NCBI RefSeq assembly: GCF_009870125.1
Contig: NC_046679.1
Span: 930,001 to 994,000 of the forward strand
Length of the DNA: 64,000 nucleotides
Origin: Drosophila pseudoobscura
Lineage: Eukaryota > Arthropoda > Insecta > Diptera > Drosophilidae
Direction: 5' to 3'
Shown: positions 9,112-18,429 of the stretch, piece by piece
How positions within the stretch are numbered: position 1 is the stretch's first letter
Layout: each line of letters begins with the position of its first letter
Notes under the pieces: generated by a model
Databases searched by the model: none
Told to the model about the DNA's origin: nothing
The model's input: the letters and a program-made list of their open reading frames with translations, nothing else
Translations under genes and position numbers: made by a program

Positions 9112-10374
9112 CAGTATGTCAAGAAACTCTTTACACACTGAAATTAAATTACATTTTTTGACTTTGGATAAGAAAATAATGGTCTTTGGTTCAAATTTTT
9201 TTAATTCCTAACCATTCAGGGATTAATTATAAAGTAGTTAGTGAAAAAACAATAACAAAACTATAAATAGGTAACTTACAAAACAACAAAAACAATGATT
9301 ACTCATTTTTGACACTGTCAAGAAACTCTTTACACATTTCGTTTTCGAGTACGTCAGGTTATTCTACGCCATAGATACTCTTCCAGAGTGGCACGAAAAA
9401 AACCGCTGCTTTCGTCGGTCAATGTGGAAAAGCGCTTCACTTTCGCTGTTCAGATGATCAGTAAGCCGGCAGAGTATTGGGATGACGTCATATTTTGCGA
9501 CGAAACAAAAATGATGTTATATTACAATGATGGTCCACCCAGAGTATGGCGCAAGCCGTTAACAGCTTTGGATAACCGAAACATCATTCCGACTGTAAAG
9601 TTTGGAAAACTTTCGGTTATGATTTGGGGGTGCATCTCTAGCCGAGGAGTGGGAAATATTGCATTTATTGAGAGCACAATGGATGCCAAACAGTACCTCC
9701 AAATTTTAAAAACAAATTTAAAAAGCAGTGCGGAGAAATTTGGTCTCATTACGGACAATAGGGCCAAATTTAAATATTATCAAGACAATGATCCCAAACA
9801 TAAAGAGTCCAATGTGAGAGCTTGGCTGCTTTACAACTGTGGAAAAGTAATTGATACACCACCCCAGAGTCCCGATCTTAACCCCATAGAAAATTTGTGG
9901 GCCTATTTGAAGAAGAAAGTGGGAAAAAGACAGCCCAAAAACCGCAATCAGCTCAAAGAATTCATACTGGAAGAGTGGCAAAAGATTCCCTTTGAGTATG
10001 ACCTACAAAAATTGATAAATTCGATGAAAAAACGGCTCCAGCATGTAGTCAATGCTAAGGGTGGACATACCAAATATTAAAATAAGTTAATTATATTAAA
10101 TAATTACGAAGAATTTTGAATTTAAAAAATGAAAATATTTTGTGTAAAGAGTTTCTTGACAGTGTCAAAAATGAGTAATCATTGTTTTTGTTATTTTTTA
10201 AGTTACCTATTTATAGTTTTGTTATTGTTTTTTCACCAACTATTTTATAATTAATCCCTGAATGGTTATGAATTAAAAAAAATTGATAAATTTGAACCAA
10301 AGGCCATTATTTTCTTATCCAAAGTCAAAAAATGTAATTTAATTTCAGTGTGTAAAGAGTTTCTTGACATACTG
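9112..10374 (+). mobile_element. Tc1-type DNA transposon with long inverted repeats, internally deleted
   Basis: The element is flanked by TA on both sides (9110-9111 and 10375-10376), the Tc1/mariner target duplication. The ends begin CAGTATGTCAAGAAACTC and are exact inverses. The inverted repeats are long, about 225-234 bases (9112-9336 and 10141-10374). The same core, TGTCAAGAAACTCTTTACACA, recurs at the inner edge of each, giving the IR/DR layout known from Paris, Minos and the S element. At 1263 bases it is shorter than a full Tc1 element of this layout (about 1.7 kb). The missing part is the front of the transposase. The repeats have only a few small differences, so the insertion looks young. 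Which named family it belongs to was not determined. Confidence 0.9.
9343..10080 (+). pseudogene. Tc1 transposase, N-terminally truncated with intact catalytic domain frame
   Basis: An open frame runs to a TAA at 10078-10080. It begins within the end of the DNA-binding region (RYSSRVARKKPLLSS matches the second helix-turn-helix and linker of Tc1 transposases) and continues through the whole DDE domain. Asp in FCDETKMMLY, Asp in YYQDNDPKHKE and Glu in SPDLNPIENLW are present; the last two are separated by 34 residues, the DD34E signature. No in-frame ATG lies at a sensible start, and roughly the first 100 residues of DNA-binding domain are absent, removed by a deletion between the left inner repeat and this point. 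The copy is therefore non-autonomous, although the catalytic frame has no stop. Confidence 0.85.
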
Positions 10375-10376
10375 TA

Positions 10377-12105
10377 TGTATATATGTATTTTATGGAATA
10401 GGAAACGCTGTTAGCGTTGTTATATCAACCTGCGGGATATGCTGTGAGAGCTTATTTGAACCAAAATTGTTAATTCAAATTTCCTTTTAAACTAAAAACT
10501 AATGCCATGCATGCCCTCCCGTATTATTTATGAAAAGTTTACACCTATTTGGCAATTCCAAATCAGCCAGGTCCTGATTTGGGTTTCGGATCATTATCTT
10601 GTTAGAATCGGAAACCATTGTTTATTCCGAGTCTTTCGGCACTTAAGGATTGAAAGATACATGATCTTGTGCATGTTTTCATCGATCAAAAAAAATTTCC
10701 GACTCCAGCGGCTGACATACAGGCGTAAGCCATTACATGCCCTCCCCCATTTTTATGTTTTTCAACTCAATCTCCCTATTTGGTTTTCTCCAGACATATG
10801 TATGTGTGTCCATCGGACCCAAATATGTTAGCCGATAACAGCCGATCATTTTGAGTTTGTCTTAACTATTCTGAAGATCAGACGCTCCTCCGCCTCCGCA
10901 AAAATTTTGGTTGGGGATATACTATGCAGTTTTGCGTCGAGAATGGCCATCTTTATAATGGTGAATCACCAATTCCCGCTGATCGACGGTCTTTTGATGT
11001 AAAAACTGAGATCGCACTGCATTTTGTCAAACACATTCTTTTACATACGAAAGAAGACATAGGAAAAAGAATTACAGTTATTGGTCGCGAGGATCGCGAG
11101 ATAATGGAGTGGGAAGTGCGTGGTTCAAATAAGCTGTGGGGGTGTTTTCTAGTGCGCATTTAGTTTTTTCCTTTTTGTGGGGTAACGAAGAAGAATATCC
11201 AACTTTTTTGTTGGTTTAGGAATTGTTGCTTATAGGACTGCTCAATGGATTTTTATAGGGGTTTTAACTTGGAAAAGTGCTCCGGTTCATTTAAGCTGGG
11301 AGCCACTGTAGTCGTCGAACTGATAGCAGCCAAGCGGCGAATTTATACTTTGAAATTTGGCTATAATATGGTTTTTGGCAAAAACACTGCCAGAGTACAT
11401 CAGCTAATACATAAGTCTAGATTCGACGCTGGAATACGACCATAACGAATAAAAAGGATCACGACCGAGAGGTGCACTTGACGCACGAAACGTTGTATCG
11501 ACCCTTACATATGTATGTACATATGTATAAGCAGGAAAGATAGATATTAAACTAATATTCGAGGATAATTATAACTAAGCTTTACTAAAAGAGGTAAGCA
11601 TGCACTTAAATTAGCAAAGTTTATACTAGTTACGGGAAATGTATGATATAAGTACCAGTAGTATAAATATAAAAGGCGGTACATTAAATTATAAAACCCG
11701 CATACGATCCTAAAAGGCTCATGCAAGCAATAATTCGATCTACACAGCGGAAGGAGCTAAGTTATAAGATATACTAGTGGATCTAGGACAGTAAATAGAC
11801 TTAATATCCTTACATACAAACATTTTAATAGAACGATCGGTAGCCATGTTGTCTTCTACTTGTACTTGTTCCTTTTATTGCACCTTCCTATGAAAGCTAT
11901 TTATAAGGTGTATAATAAAACAGACTGCCGGATATCTCATGGACAAAGGCTTTTTATTATCAGAATATATGATCATTCAAACCTGCTGAATGTGTAATCT
12001 TTAGGTTAATTATACGAACTTTCTGGAGAACTTATTACAAATATCATCCTCGTACGATGGCGGAGTGCTAGCCATAATTTCAACGAAAGGTCCACTTGAA
12101 GACAC
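10377..12105. other. Intergenic between Tc1 element and Jonah copy 2
   Basis: About 1.7 kb with no gene I can support. Two short open frames (10924-11163 and 11245-11445, plus strand) read like protein but match nothing I recognise and lack promoter or splice context. They may be remnants of an old repeat. The segment just before the Jonah promoter (about 12000-12105) has weak similarity to the equivalent segments of the other copies. Confidence 0.4.
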
Positions 12106-12240
12106 CTTATCAGCCGCAAGACTTTCATGAATGAAACGTTTGCAAAATTTATTACTATTGAATTTTATGTTACTTTCCAGTAGGAGGAGCACTTATCGAT
12201 GTGTGGACGAACCAGATAAGGCGGCTTCGAGAGTATAAAA
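12106..12240 (+). promoter_or_regulatory. Paired GATA sites plus TATA box, Jonah copy 2
   Basis: CTTATCAG at 12106-12113, AGATAAGG at 12214-12221 and TATAAAA at 12234-12240, the same arrangement as before 7586. From about 12186 to the ATG the sequence is identical to copy 1 except for a single base near 12227. Further upstream the two flanks diverge while the first GATA site is kept. Confidence 0.65.
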
Positions 12241-12287
12241 ACGTAGCAAAGTTTAAGGAAAGGCATGAGTTTCACAGCTTGCTCAAG

Positions 12288-13085
12288 ATGAAACTGTTCG
12301 TATTCCTGGCATTGGCTGTGGCCGCAGCTAGCGCTGTCCCCACTCCCCTGCAGAAGCAGACCCCTACACCTGTAAAGGACATTCAGGGTAGAATCACCAA
12401 CGGCTACGATGCCTACGAGGGCAAGGTTCCCTACATTGTTGGTCTGCTCTTCAGCGGCAACGGCAACTGGTGGTGCGGTGGCTCCATCATTGGCAACACC
12501 TGGGTCCTGACCGCTGCTCACTGCACGAACGGCGCCGAGTCTGTGACCATCAACTACGGAGCCAGCTTCCGCACCCAGCCCCAGTACACCCACTGGGTGC
12601 ACCGCAACGACATCGTCCAGCACCACCACTACAACAGTGGCAACCTGCACAACGACATCTCTCTGATCCGCACTCCCCATGTCGATTTCTGGCATCTGGT
12701 CAACAAGGTTGAGCTGCCCAGCTTCAACGATCGCTACAACAGCTACGCCGGCCAATGGGCTGTTGCCTCTGGATGGGGTGGCACCTATGACGGCAGCCCA
12801 CTCCCCGACTGGCTGCAGTGCGTCGATGTCCAGATCATGGATCAGGGCGAGTGCAGCCGCACTTGGTCTCTCCACGACAACATGATCTGCATCAACACCA
12901 ACGGTGGCAAGTCCACTTGCGGAGGAGACTCTGGCGGCCCCCTGGTCACCCATGACGGCAACCGCCTGGTGGGAGTGACATCCTTCGGCTCTGCTGCTGG
13001 TTGCCAGTCCGGTCACCCAGCCGTCTTCAGCCGCGTCACCGGCTACTTGGAATGGATCCGCGACAACACCGGCATCTCCTACTAA
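12288..13085 (+). CDS. Jonah chymotrypsin-like protease, tandem copy 2 (Jon99C type)
   Basis: Intronless, 265 residues, the same architecture as the copy at 7586: signal peptide, propeptide ending DIQGR, mature ITNGYDAYEGK, triad in TAAHC, HNDISL and GGDSGGP. Protein differences from copy 1 are confined to the signal/propeptide region (AVPTP for AATTP, PTPV for PVPV). At DNA level the bodies differ at very few sites (for example CGC versus CGT in the RTPHVDF segment). The near-identity extends through the promoter and the 3' UTR (poly(A) signal at about 13126). This pattern points to very recent duplication or, more likely given the diverged outer flanks, gene conversion. Start chosen at 12288 for the reason given for copy 1. 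Confidence 0.93.
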   Translation: MKLFVFLALAVAAASAVPTPLQKQTPTPVKDIQGRITNGYDAYEGKVPYIVGLLFSGNGNWWCGGSIIGNTWVLTAAHCTNGAESVTINYGASFRTQPQYTHWVHRNDIVQHHHYNSGNLHNDISLIRTPHVDFWHLVNKVELPSFNDRYNSYAGQWAVASGWGGTYDGSPLPDWLQCVDVQIMDQGECSRTWSLHDNMICINTNGGKSTCGGDSGGPLVTHDGNRLVGVTSFGSAAGCQSGHPAVFSRVTGYLEWIRDNTGISY

Positions 13086-14391
13086 ATGTCCTGATACCTT
13101 TCCCATATTATATTTGGGATCCTTCAATAAAAGATTATGCAGCAAAAATAATAACACTCTTTGGGAATAGCACATTAGGGGAAAAGAGGTTTGAAATTTC
13201 GGTATCATAGGTGTGTCGATTTTCACTATCCATACATACATAGTGCTAAAAATCAGATTTCACGATTTGTTTTAACTCCATTTTGATTCTCCGCTTATTG
13301 CCACTTTATATACCAAGGGGTATATTAAATTAGCTGTGTACGACCATAAATGGGTGGATGTATGTATGCGTCAGGTACAGAAGCAAGAGACAGGATCAAT
13401 AGACAAAGACCGAAGCTGCGCAGTAGAGCAATCCGTTATTCTTTCAATTCGTATTTGCTGAGAGCGTGGCCTGAGAAGGAAAGATACTCTCAGAGTCGAT
13501 TTAGTCGCGCTTAGTTTTGGAATCAAAAATGTGGATCAGGGCACAACACAACCGCGACTCACTGCGCTCATCGTAAATAGATATGGAGGAAAAAAGAAGA
13601 TGAGGAAGCAGGGCAGCCCACGACATAAATTAAATTAAGCTAAATTGATATTAAGATACTCGTCGTACAGTTTCTCTATCGATCGTTCTAGTGGCAGTCA
13701 TATTTGTATTTACAATAAAGATCTGATCTTCCTAATCAAGCTGAATAAATCCATAAGAAACTGCAATTTCTATGGGGATTATTTATTTTCAGTCGCAATG
13801 AGAGAAAAATGGCATAGTAAAAAGAAAGACACCCATATTAAAATTAAAATTTGGGTTTTAATTATAATAGAGAAATTAAATGGAATTCAGTCTTTAACAG
13901 TCTTTTTAACACGGCCCAAATACAAATAAAAACTAAATTTGTAGGAAATACATTTAATGAAAGTGAAATTAATTAAATTTAAATTTTTCCACTCTCGGGA
14001 CCAAATTAATGTCATGAATAATGACAGACTGTACGACAGTAATACTAATTTAATTGTATTTGGCAGATTTACCTAAGTTGCATATACAAATTTATTTTCA
14101 AACGTTTCTCGTTCTCTATGGTTCGTTCTTATCGTTGTTCGTTCAACATTCCTATTCAGTATACCCTCTCCCTTTCTATAAGACAGACACACACCGGAAA
14201 TCTCATAGTTGCCGGTTTGTTAATATTAGAAGGGTTCCATATATCAGACAGGCTCGGGCACGCTGCTGAATCCTAAATATAATCTTTGCATTACTTTGAT
14301 GGGCTTTATCGAGAACTTATTACAAATATCACCCACGTCCGTTGGCCGATTGTGAGCCATATTTTTCTTCAAAGAGTCCACTTGTAGACGA
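13086..14391. other. Intergenic between Jonah copies 2 and 3
   Basis: No gene seen. A TATACCAAGGGGTATATTAAATT segment at about 13308-13330 resembles short dispersed motifs near 15778 and 15905, possibly from small mobile elements. The rest is AT-rich, with scattered short frames of no recognisable content. Confidence 0.45.
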
Positions 14392-14521
14392 CTTATCAGC
14401 CGCAAGACTTTCATGAGAGAAACGCTCGAAAAATTTATTGCAGGTGAATGTTACATTTAATTAAGAGTAGCACTTTTGGAAGTGTGCCCGAGCAAGATAA
14501 AGAGGCTTCGCCAGTATAAAA
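14392..14521 (+). promoter_or_regulatory. Paired GATA sites plus TATA box, Jonah copy 3
   Basis: CTTATCAG at 14392-14399 (177 bases before the ATG), AGATAA at 14495-14500 and TATAAAA at 14515-14521. The surrounding sequence has diverged visibly from copies 1 and 2, so retention of these three motifs at constant spacing argues for function. Confidence 0.65.
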
Positions 14522-14568
14522 AGGGCGCAAAGTTTTAGGAAAGGCATGAGTTTCACAGATTGATCAAG

Positions 14569-15366
14569 ATGAAACTGTTCCTATTTCTGGCATTGGCTGT
14601 GGCCGCAGCTAGCGCTGTCCCCACTCCCGTGGAGAAGCAGACCCCTGTCCCTGTTAAGGACATTCAGGGCAGAATCACCAACGGCTACAACGCCTACGAG
14701 GGCAAGGTTCCCTACATTGTTGGACTGCTCTTCAGCGGCAACGGCAACTGGTGGTGCGGTGGCTCCATCATTGGCAACAGCTGGGTCCTGACCGCTGCTC
14801 ACTGCACGAACGGCGCCGAGTCTGTGACCATCAACTACGGAGCCAGCTTCCGCACCCAGCCCCAGTACACCCACTGGGTGCACCGCAACGACTTCGTCCA
14901 GCACCACCACTACAACAGTGGAAACCTTCACAACGACATCTCTCTGATCCGCACTCCCCATGTCGATTTCTGGCATCTGGTCAACAAGGTTGAGCTGCCC
15001 AGCTTCAACGATCGCTACAACAGCTACGCCGGCCAATGGGCTGTTGCCTCTGGATGGGGTGGCACCTATGACGGCAGCCCACTCCCCGACTGGCTGCAGT
15101 GCGTCGATGTCCAGATCATGGATCAGGGCGAGTGCAGCCGCACTTGGTCTCTCCACGACAACATGATCTGCATCAACACCAACGGTGGCAAGTCCACTTG
15201 CGGAGGAGACTCTGGCGGCCCCCTGGTCACCCATGACGGCAACCGCCTGGTGGGAGTGACTTCCTTTGTTTCTGGTGCTGGTTGCCAGGCTGGTCACCCA
15301 GCTGTCTTCAGCCGCGTCACCGGCTACTTGGAATGGATCCGCGACAACACCGGCATCTCTTACTAA
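14569..15366 (+). CDS. Jonah chymotrypsin-like protease, tandem copy 3 (Jon99C type)
   Basis: Intronless, 265 residues, with signal peptide MKLFLFLALAVAAASA, propeptide ending DIQGR, mature ITNGYNAYEGK and an intact triad. It differs from copies 1 and 2 at a handful of sites: Asn for Asp after ITNGY, Ser for Thr in [11 protein letters not shown], Phe for Ile in HRNDFVQ, and SFVSGAGCQAG for SFGSAAGCQSG near the substrate-binding loops. The middle of the gene is almost base-identical to the others while the ends and both flanks differ, the footprint of partial gene conversion. The substitutions in the loop before the C-terminus lie near the S1 pocket and could shift substrate preference. Poly(A) signal AATAAA at about 15401. 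Confidence 0.93.
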   Translation: MKLFLFLALAVAAASAVPTPVEKQTPVPVKDIQGRITNGYNAYEGKVPYIVGLLFSGNGNWWCGGSIIGNSWVLTAAHCTNGAESVTINYGASFRTQPQYTHWVHRNDFVQHHHYNSGNLHNDISLIRTPHVDFWHLVNKVELPSFNDRYNSYAGQWAVASGWGGTYDGSPLPDWLQCVDVQIMDQGECSRTWSLHDNMICINTNGGKSTCGGDSGGPLVTHDGNRLVGVTSFVSGAGCQAGHPAVFSRVTGYLEWIRDNTGISY

Positions 15367-18181
15367 AAGTCCAACTATTTTCCAATTCTTGGGTTTCTTT
15401 AATAAATGCATTTGAAAAATTATGAATACTAGTTTTTGAATCGGCGTGAGCTCTTAAACATTGTTCCATAATAGTTGCTATGAACCGTTTTGTCGGTACT
15501 CAACTCAGCACTCGCTTTTTGCCCAATCAATGCGTTTATATCGGGAGCGGTATGTCGAATCCGTGGCTTGTTTTGGTATCACCAGAAAAACAGAAACCGG
15601 GCTTTACGGATTCGGCTATTGATGCGGATTACGAAATTCTCCAATGATGAAGAATAGGCACCATCCATTCCGCAAAAAGAAATCAAATATTTATATCAAA
15701 GCCAATGTCATCAACCAGTTAAGAATATATCAAATCATTCCTTATTCCTATTCTGTTTTCTATACGATGGACGTTATATATTCAGGGGTATATCTTACAT
15801 CTCCAACGGCATAAAGCATATGTACAATCTTTCAGTGAGTCAATATCGTACAGCTGCCATACAAATGAATGTATGCTATCGTATAGAAGGTACTAGAACA
15901 CCTATATTCTACAGGGTAGGTACAGGGTAGGTTTTGTGAGAAGGGTATATAAATTTCGGTGCGCCGAATTACTAAACCGAACTACTAAACAAATTTATTG
16001 AAAGACAACCAAATCAAACACTCTAGCCTGTCCAAATCAAATCAGAATCTAATCTATTTTACACCAGCACTAGTATATTGTATTTACTATATGAGCATGC
16101 CTTCGATTCATGGACCCATTATCTAAGTCAGTATATTTGAATTACTGAGCATATCAGACAAGAGCACATAAATTAATTACTATCTTTTCTGGTACCGTAG
16201 AGTGGAAATGAGTACGAAAGTACATTTTTGGAACTTTTGGGAATTTCTTGCTTTTCATTCACTCAATTCATTCATTTAAAATCTAGTATTCTGCTTACTA
16301 TTGTACTCATTCCCATTGAATCAGTTATATGGCGGTATCCCCATACTTCTGGACTTTCCCTGATTTCGACTCGACTGGCTTCTTGTTCTCTTTGTGGCTA
16401 GTGAAAATTTAAGCTTCTAGAAAAAGCTTTGTGTTTTTTCCTATGAGCAGAAAATATGGTTACAAGTGCTCCTATCCAACTGAAGGACGAAGAAGATGTT
16501 TTGGGGGGCAATGTTTCATGAAGGGCCGTAAAAAACACGAATATGTGAGCTTTGCATACACTAAACAAATACATAATAACCAAATAAAAGGGTTATCAGA
16601 CATGGCCTAAAATTTATTATTGCACTCGTCCTTTATCTTGCGGACAAATTAATCTAATCAAACGTGTTACGTGCTTATTAGTAATAGTATTTAAATAATA
16701 ATAAAAAATATATACCTCACGCAGAGAATTCCGCTGAAGTTATAAATATCAACACTAATTAATTCGCACTCAATGAATCCTAATCCGTCGCTGTGTCTTT
16801 CATTTGGAAATTCTTTGGGGACCTGTCCTGCAGAGAAATGTGAGCGGAGTGCAATGCCCTCGGCTTAACAACTTAAGCACGTACAGCCACGGCCCCCATT
16901 CAGCTCCACCTTTCAAAGCACACATTTCAAAGAGCGCTCGCTCCTTTGGAGTATTTATATTACTTTTCTTGGTTCTGGAATGGGAATTTATTTCCCAGCA
17001 TTGACATAGAAACAAGCGCACAATACGCACAGAAGTAGCCCACATTCGAGTCAAAGGGCGAGCCATACTTTCAGTACAAATTGGGATAGGATTTTGATGG
17101 ATTATCCTAGCCTGTTGCTTAGACGGTCCAGGGCTAGGGTCTTGCGCCCAAATATCAGTTCACCCGTCGAGAGCACGACGAGTCGGTTGGATGATTAGTT
17201 CGATTGAAGTCAGATTGAAGACGGTCGGTGTCGGATTGAAGAACTATTCGCAGTAGACGTGCAAGAAGTGAGTGCGAATGCACGCGAGAGCGCGAGAGAT
17301 CGAGAGAACGATAGGGAAGGAACGAAAGAGAGCGTATGTATGTTTGTACATATGTATATGTATGTATGTATATTACAATGCGGTTCCAGGGGCAGTGCAA
17401 AAAACAAAAAATAATAGAGATTTACTTTACTGCTGCACCACTGGCTAAAATATGTGGATTATTGGCTAATACCGGTCCGCGCAACGCAACAGTTACCTCA
17501 ATTGGTGAAATTATAAACGCTCAGAATTTCAATGCACTTTACAAATTGGTTTTCAATACCAGGTCGAGACGCACCCAAAGGTCATTTCTACGTGATTTGT
17601 ACATGCTAACCCGAAAGCTTGAAAGCTTAAACCTGGAAAGTTCGTTGTCTTACATTGAGAGCTTAGCTTAAGCAGCTTTTGCGACTCCTACTAGGAACAA
17701 AAGTACTAACGAGCTCCAGGTAAGGAGCTTTTTTGCAGGGACTTGACTGCTGCTGTTAGAAGTTTGCCTCAATCATGACTCATTGACCTTTCTGCATGCA
17801 TTTTTGACTTTGATTGTTTTTGAATTAACTTTAAAAAACACAAGATTATTGTTGTCATTTTCGAATATATTAATGTAAGCATCACCGTTCTATCAGCATT
17901 GCATTCAACTGAGCTGATAGATCGCACTTGGGGGGTTTCGAAAATCGAACATAATTTGTGTGTCACTTATCACGTGCAGGTGCAGGGCAGCAGCCTAGCA
18001 TGGGCATTTGATAGCATTGCTTGAATCGGTTGCACTCTGCACGCTGCCCTCTTTCGTCCCGCTCTTATGCATCCAGAGACCCATCAGGTGTGGCAACAGA
18101 CATACCATACCGTACCTCCGCTGACGGGCCCATTGACTGTCGTTTTGCCCACACATTGACCGACTTTTTGCCGTAAAGTGC
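15367..18181. other. Intergenic between the Jonah cluster and trp
   Basis: About 2.8 kb without a supportable gene. It holds AT-rich DNA, short GGGTATAT-type motifs (15785, 15915, 15945), a GA-rich and TATG-rich run (17285-17375) and an unclassified repeat described separately. The trp promoter presumably occupies the last few hundred bases. Confidence 0.45.
17155..17735 (+). repeat. Unclassified dispersed repeat with a short coding-like segment
   Basis: A non-coding lead with ATTGAAG repeats and GA-rich and TATG-rich DNA is followed by a short open frame (about 17410-17671) whose residues look like real protein (ICGLLANTGPRNATV, RRTQRSFLRDLYMLTRKLE). Part of it resembles the stretch at about 9020-9105, so at least two copies exist in the window. 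After the stop a short stem (AGCTCC/GGAGCT, 17712-17729) is followed by a T run. It may derive from a mobile element, but I cannot name the family. Confidence 0.4.
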
Positions 18182-18192
18182 TAATGTAATTA
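18182..18192. promoter_or_regulatory. Palindromic paired-homeodomain site (RCSI/P3-like) upstream of trp
   Basis: TAATGTAATTA is a TAAT-N3-ATTA palindrome, about 238 bases before the trp ATG. The photoreceptor element RCSI/P3 (TAATYNRATTA), bound by Pph13 and related factors in eye-specific promoters, differs at one position. Location before a photoreceptor channel gene makes function plausible; binding is inferred. Confidence 0.45.
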
Positions 18193-18429
18193 GTGGAATA
18201 TACCGACCAGTAGCTGCTAATTCTGAACAGTGCAATGCAGCTAATTGGAGGCACCACATCGTGATCGTTAAGCGCTGAAACGGATACTGTGCGAAAAAGG
18301 AAAAGGATAAGGTGCAAGGACAGTTAGCGAGTGTGGGGCCAACATATGGTATTGAGATGTGACGGCTGGTCGAATCTAGTCAAATTTGAATAACATTTCG
18401 CGTCGAAAAGAGTCATAAAATCAAACAAG

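Noticed and set aside
10924-11163. Plus-strand open frame of 79 residues in the Jonah spacer
   Set aside because: No recognisable domain, promoter, splice context or neighbouring exon. Kept only as a mention in the spacer entry.
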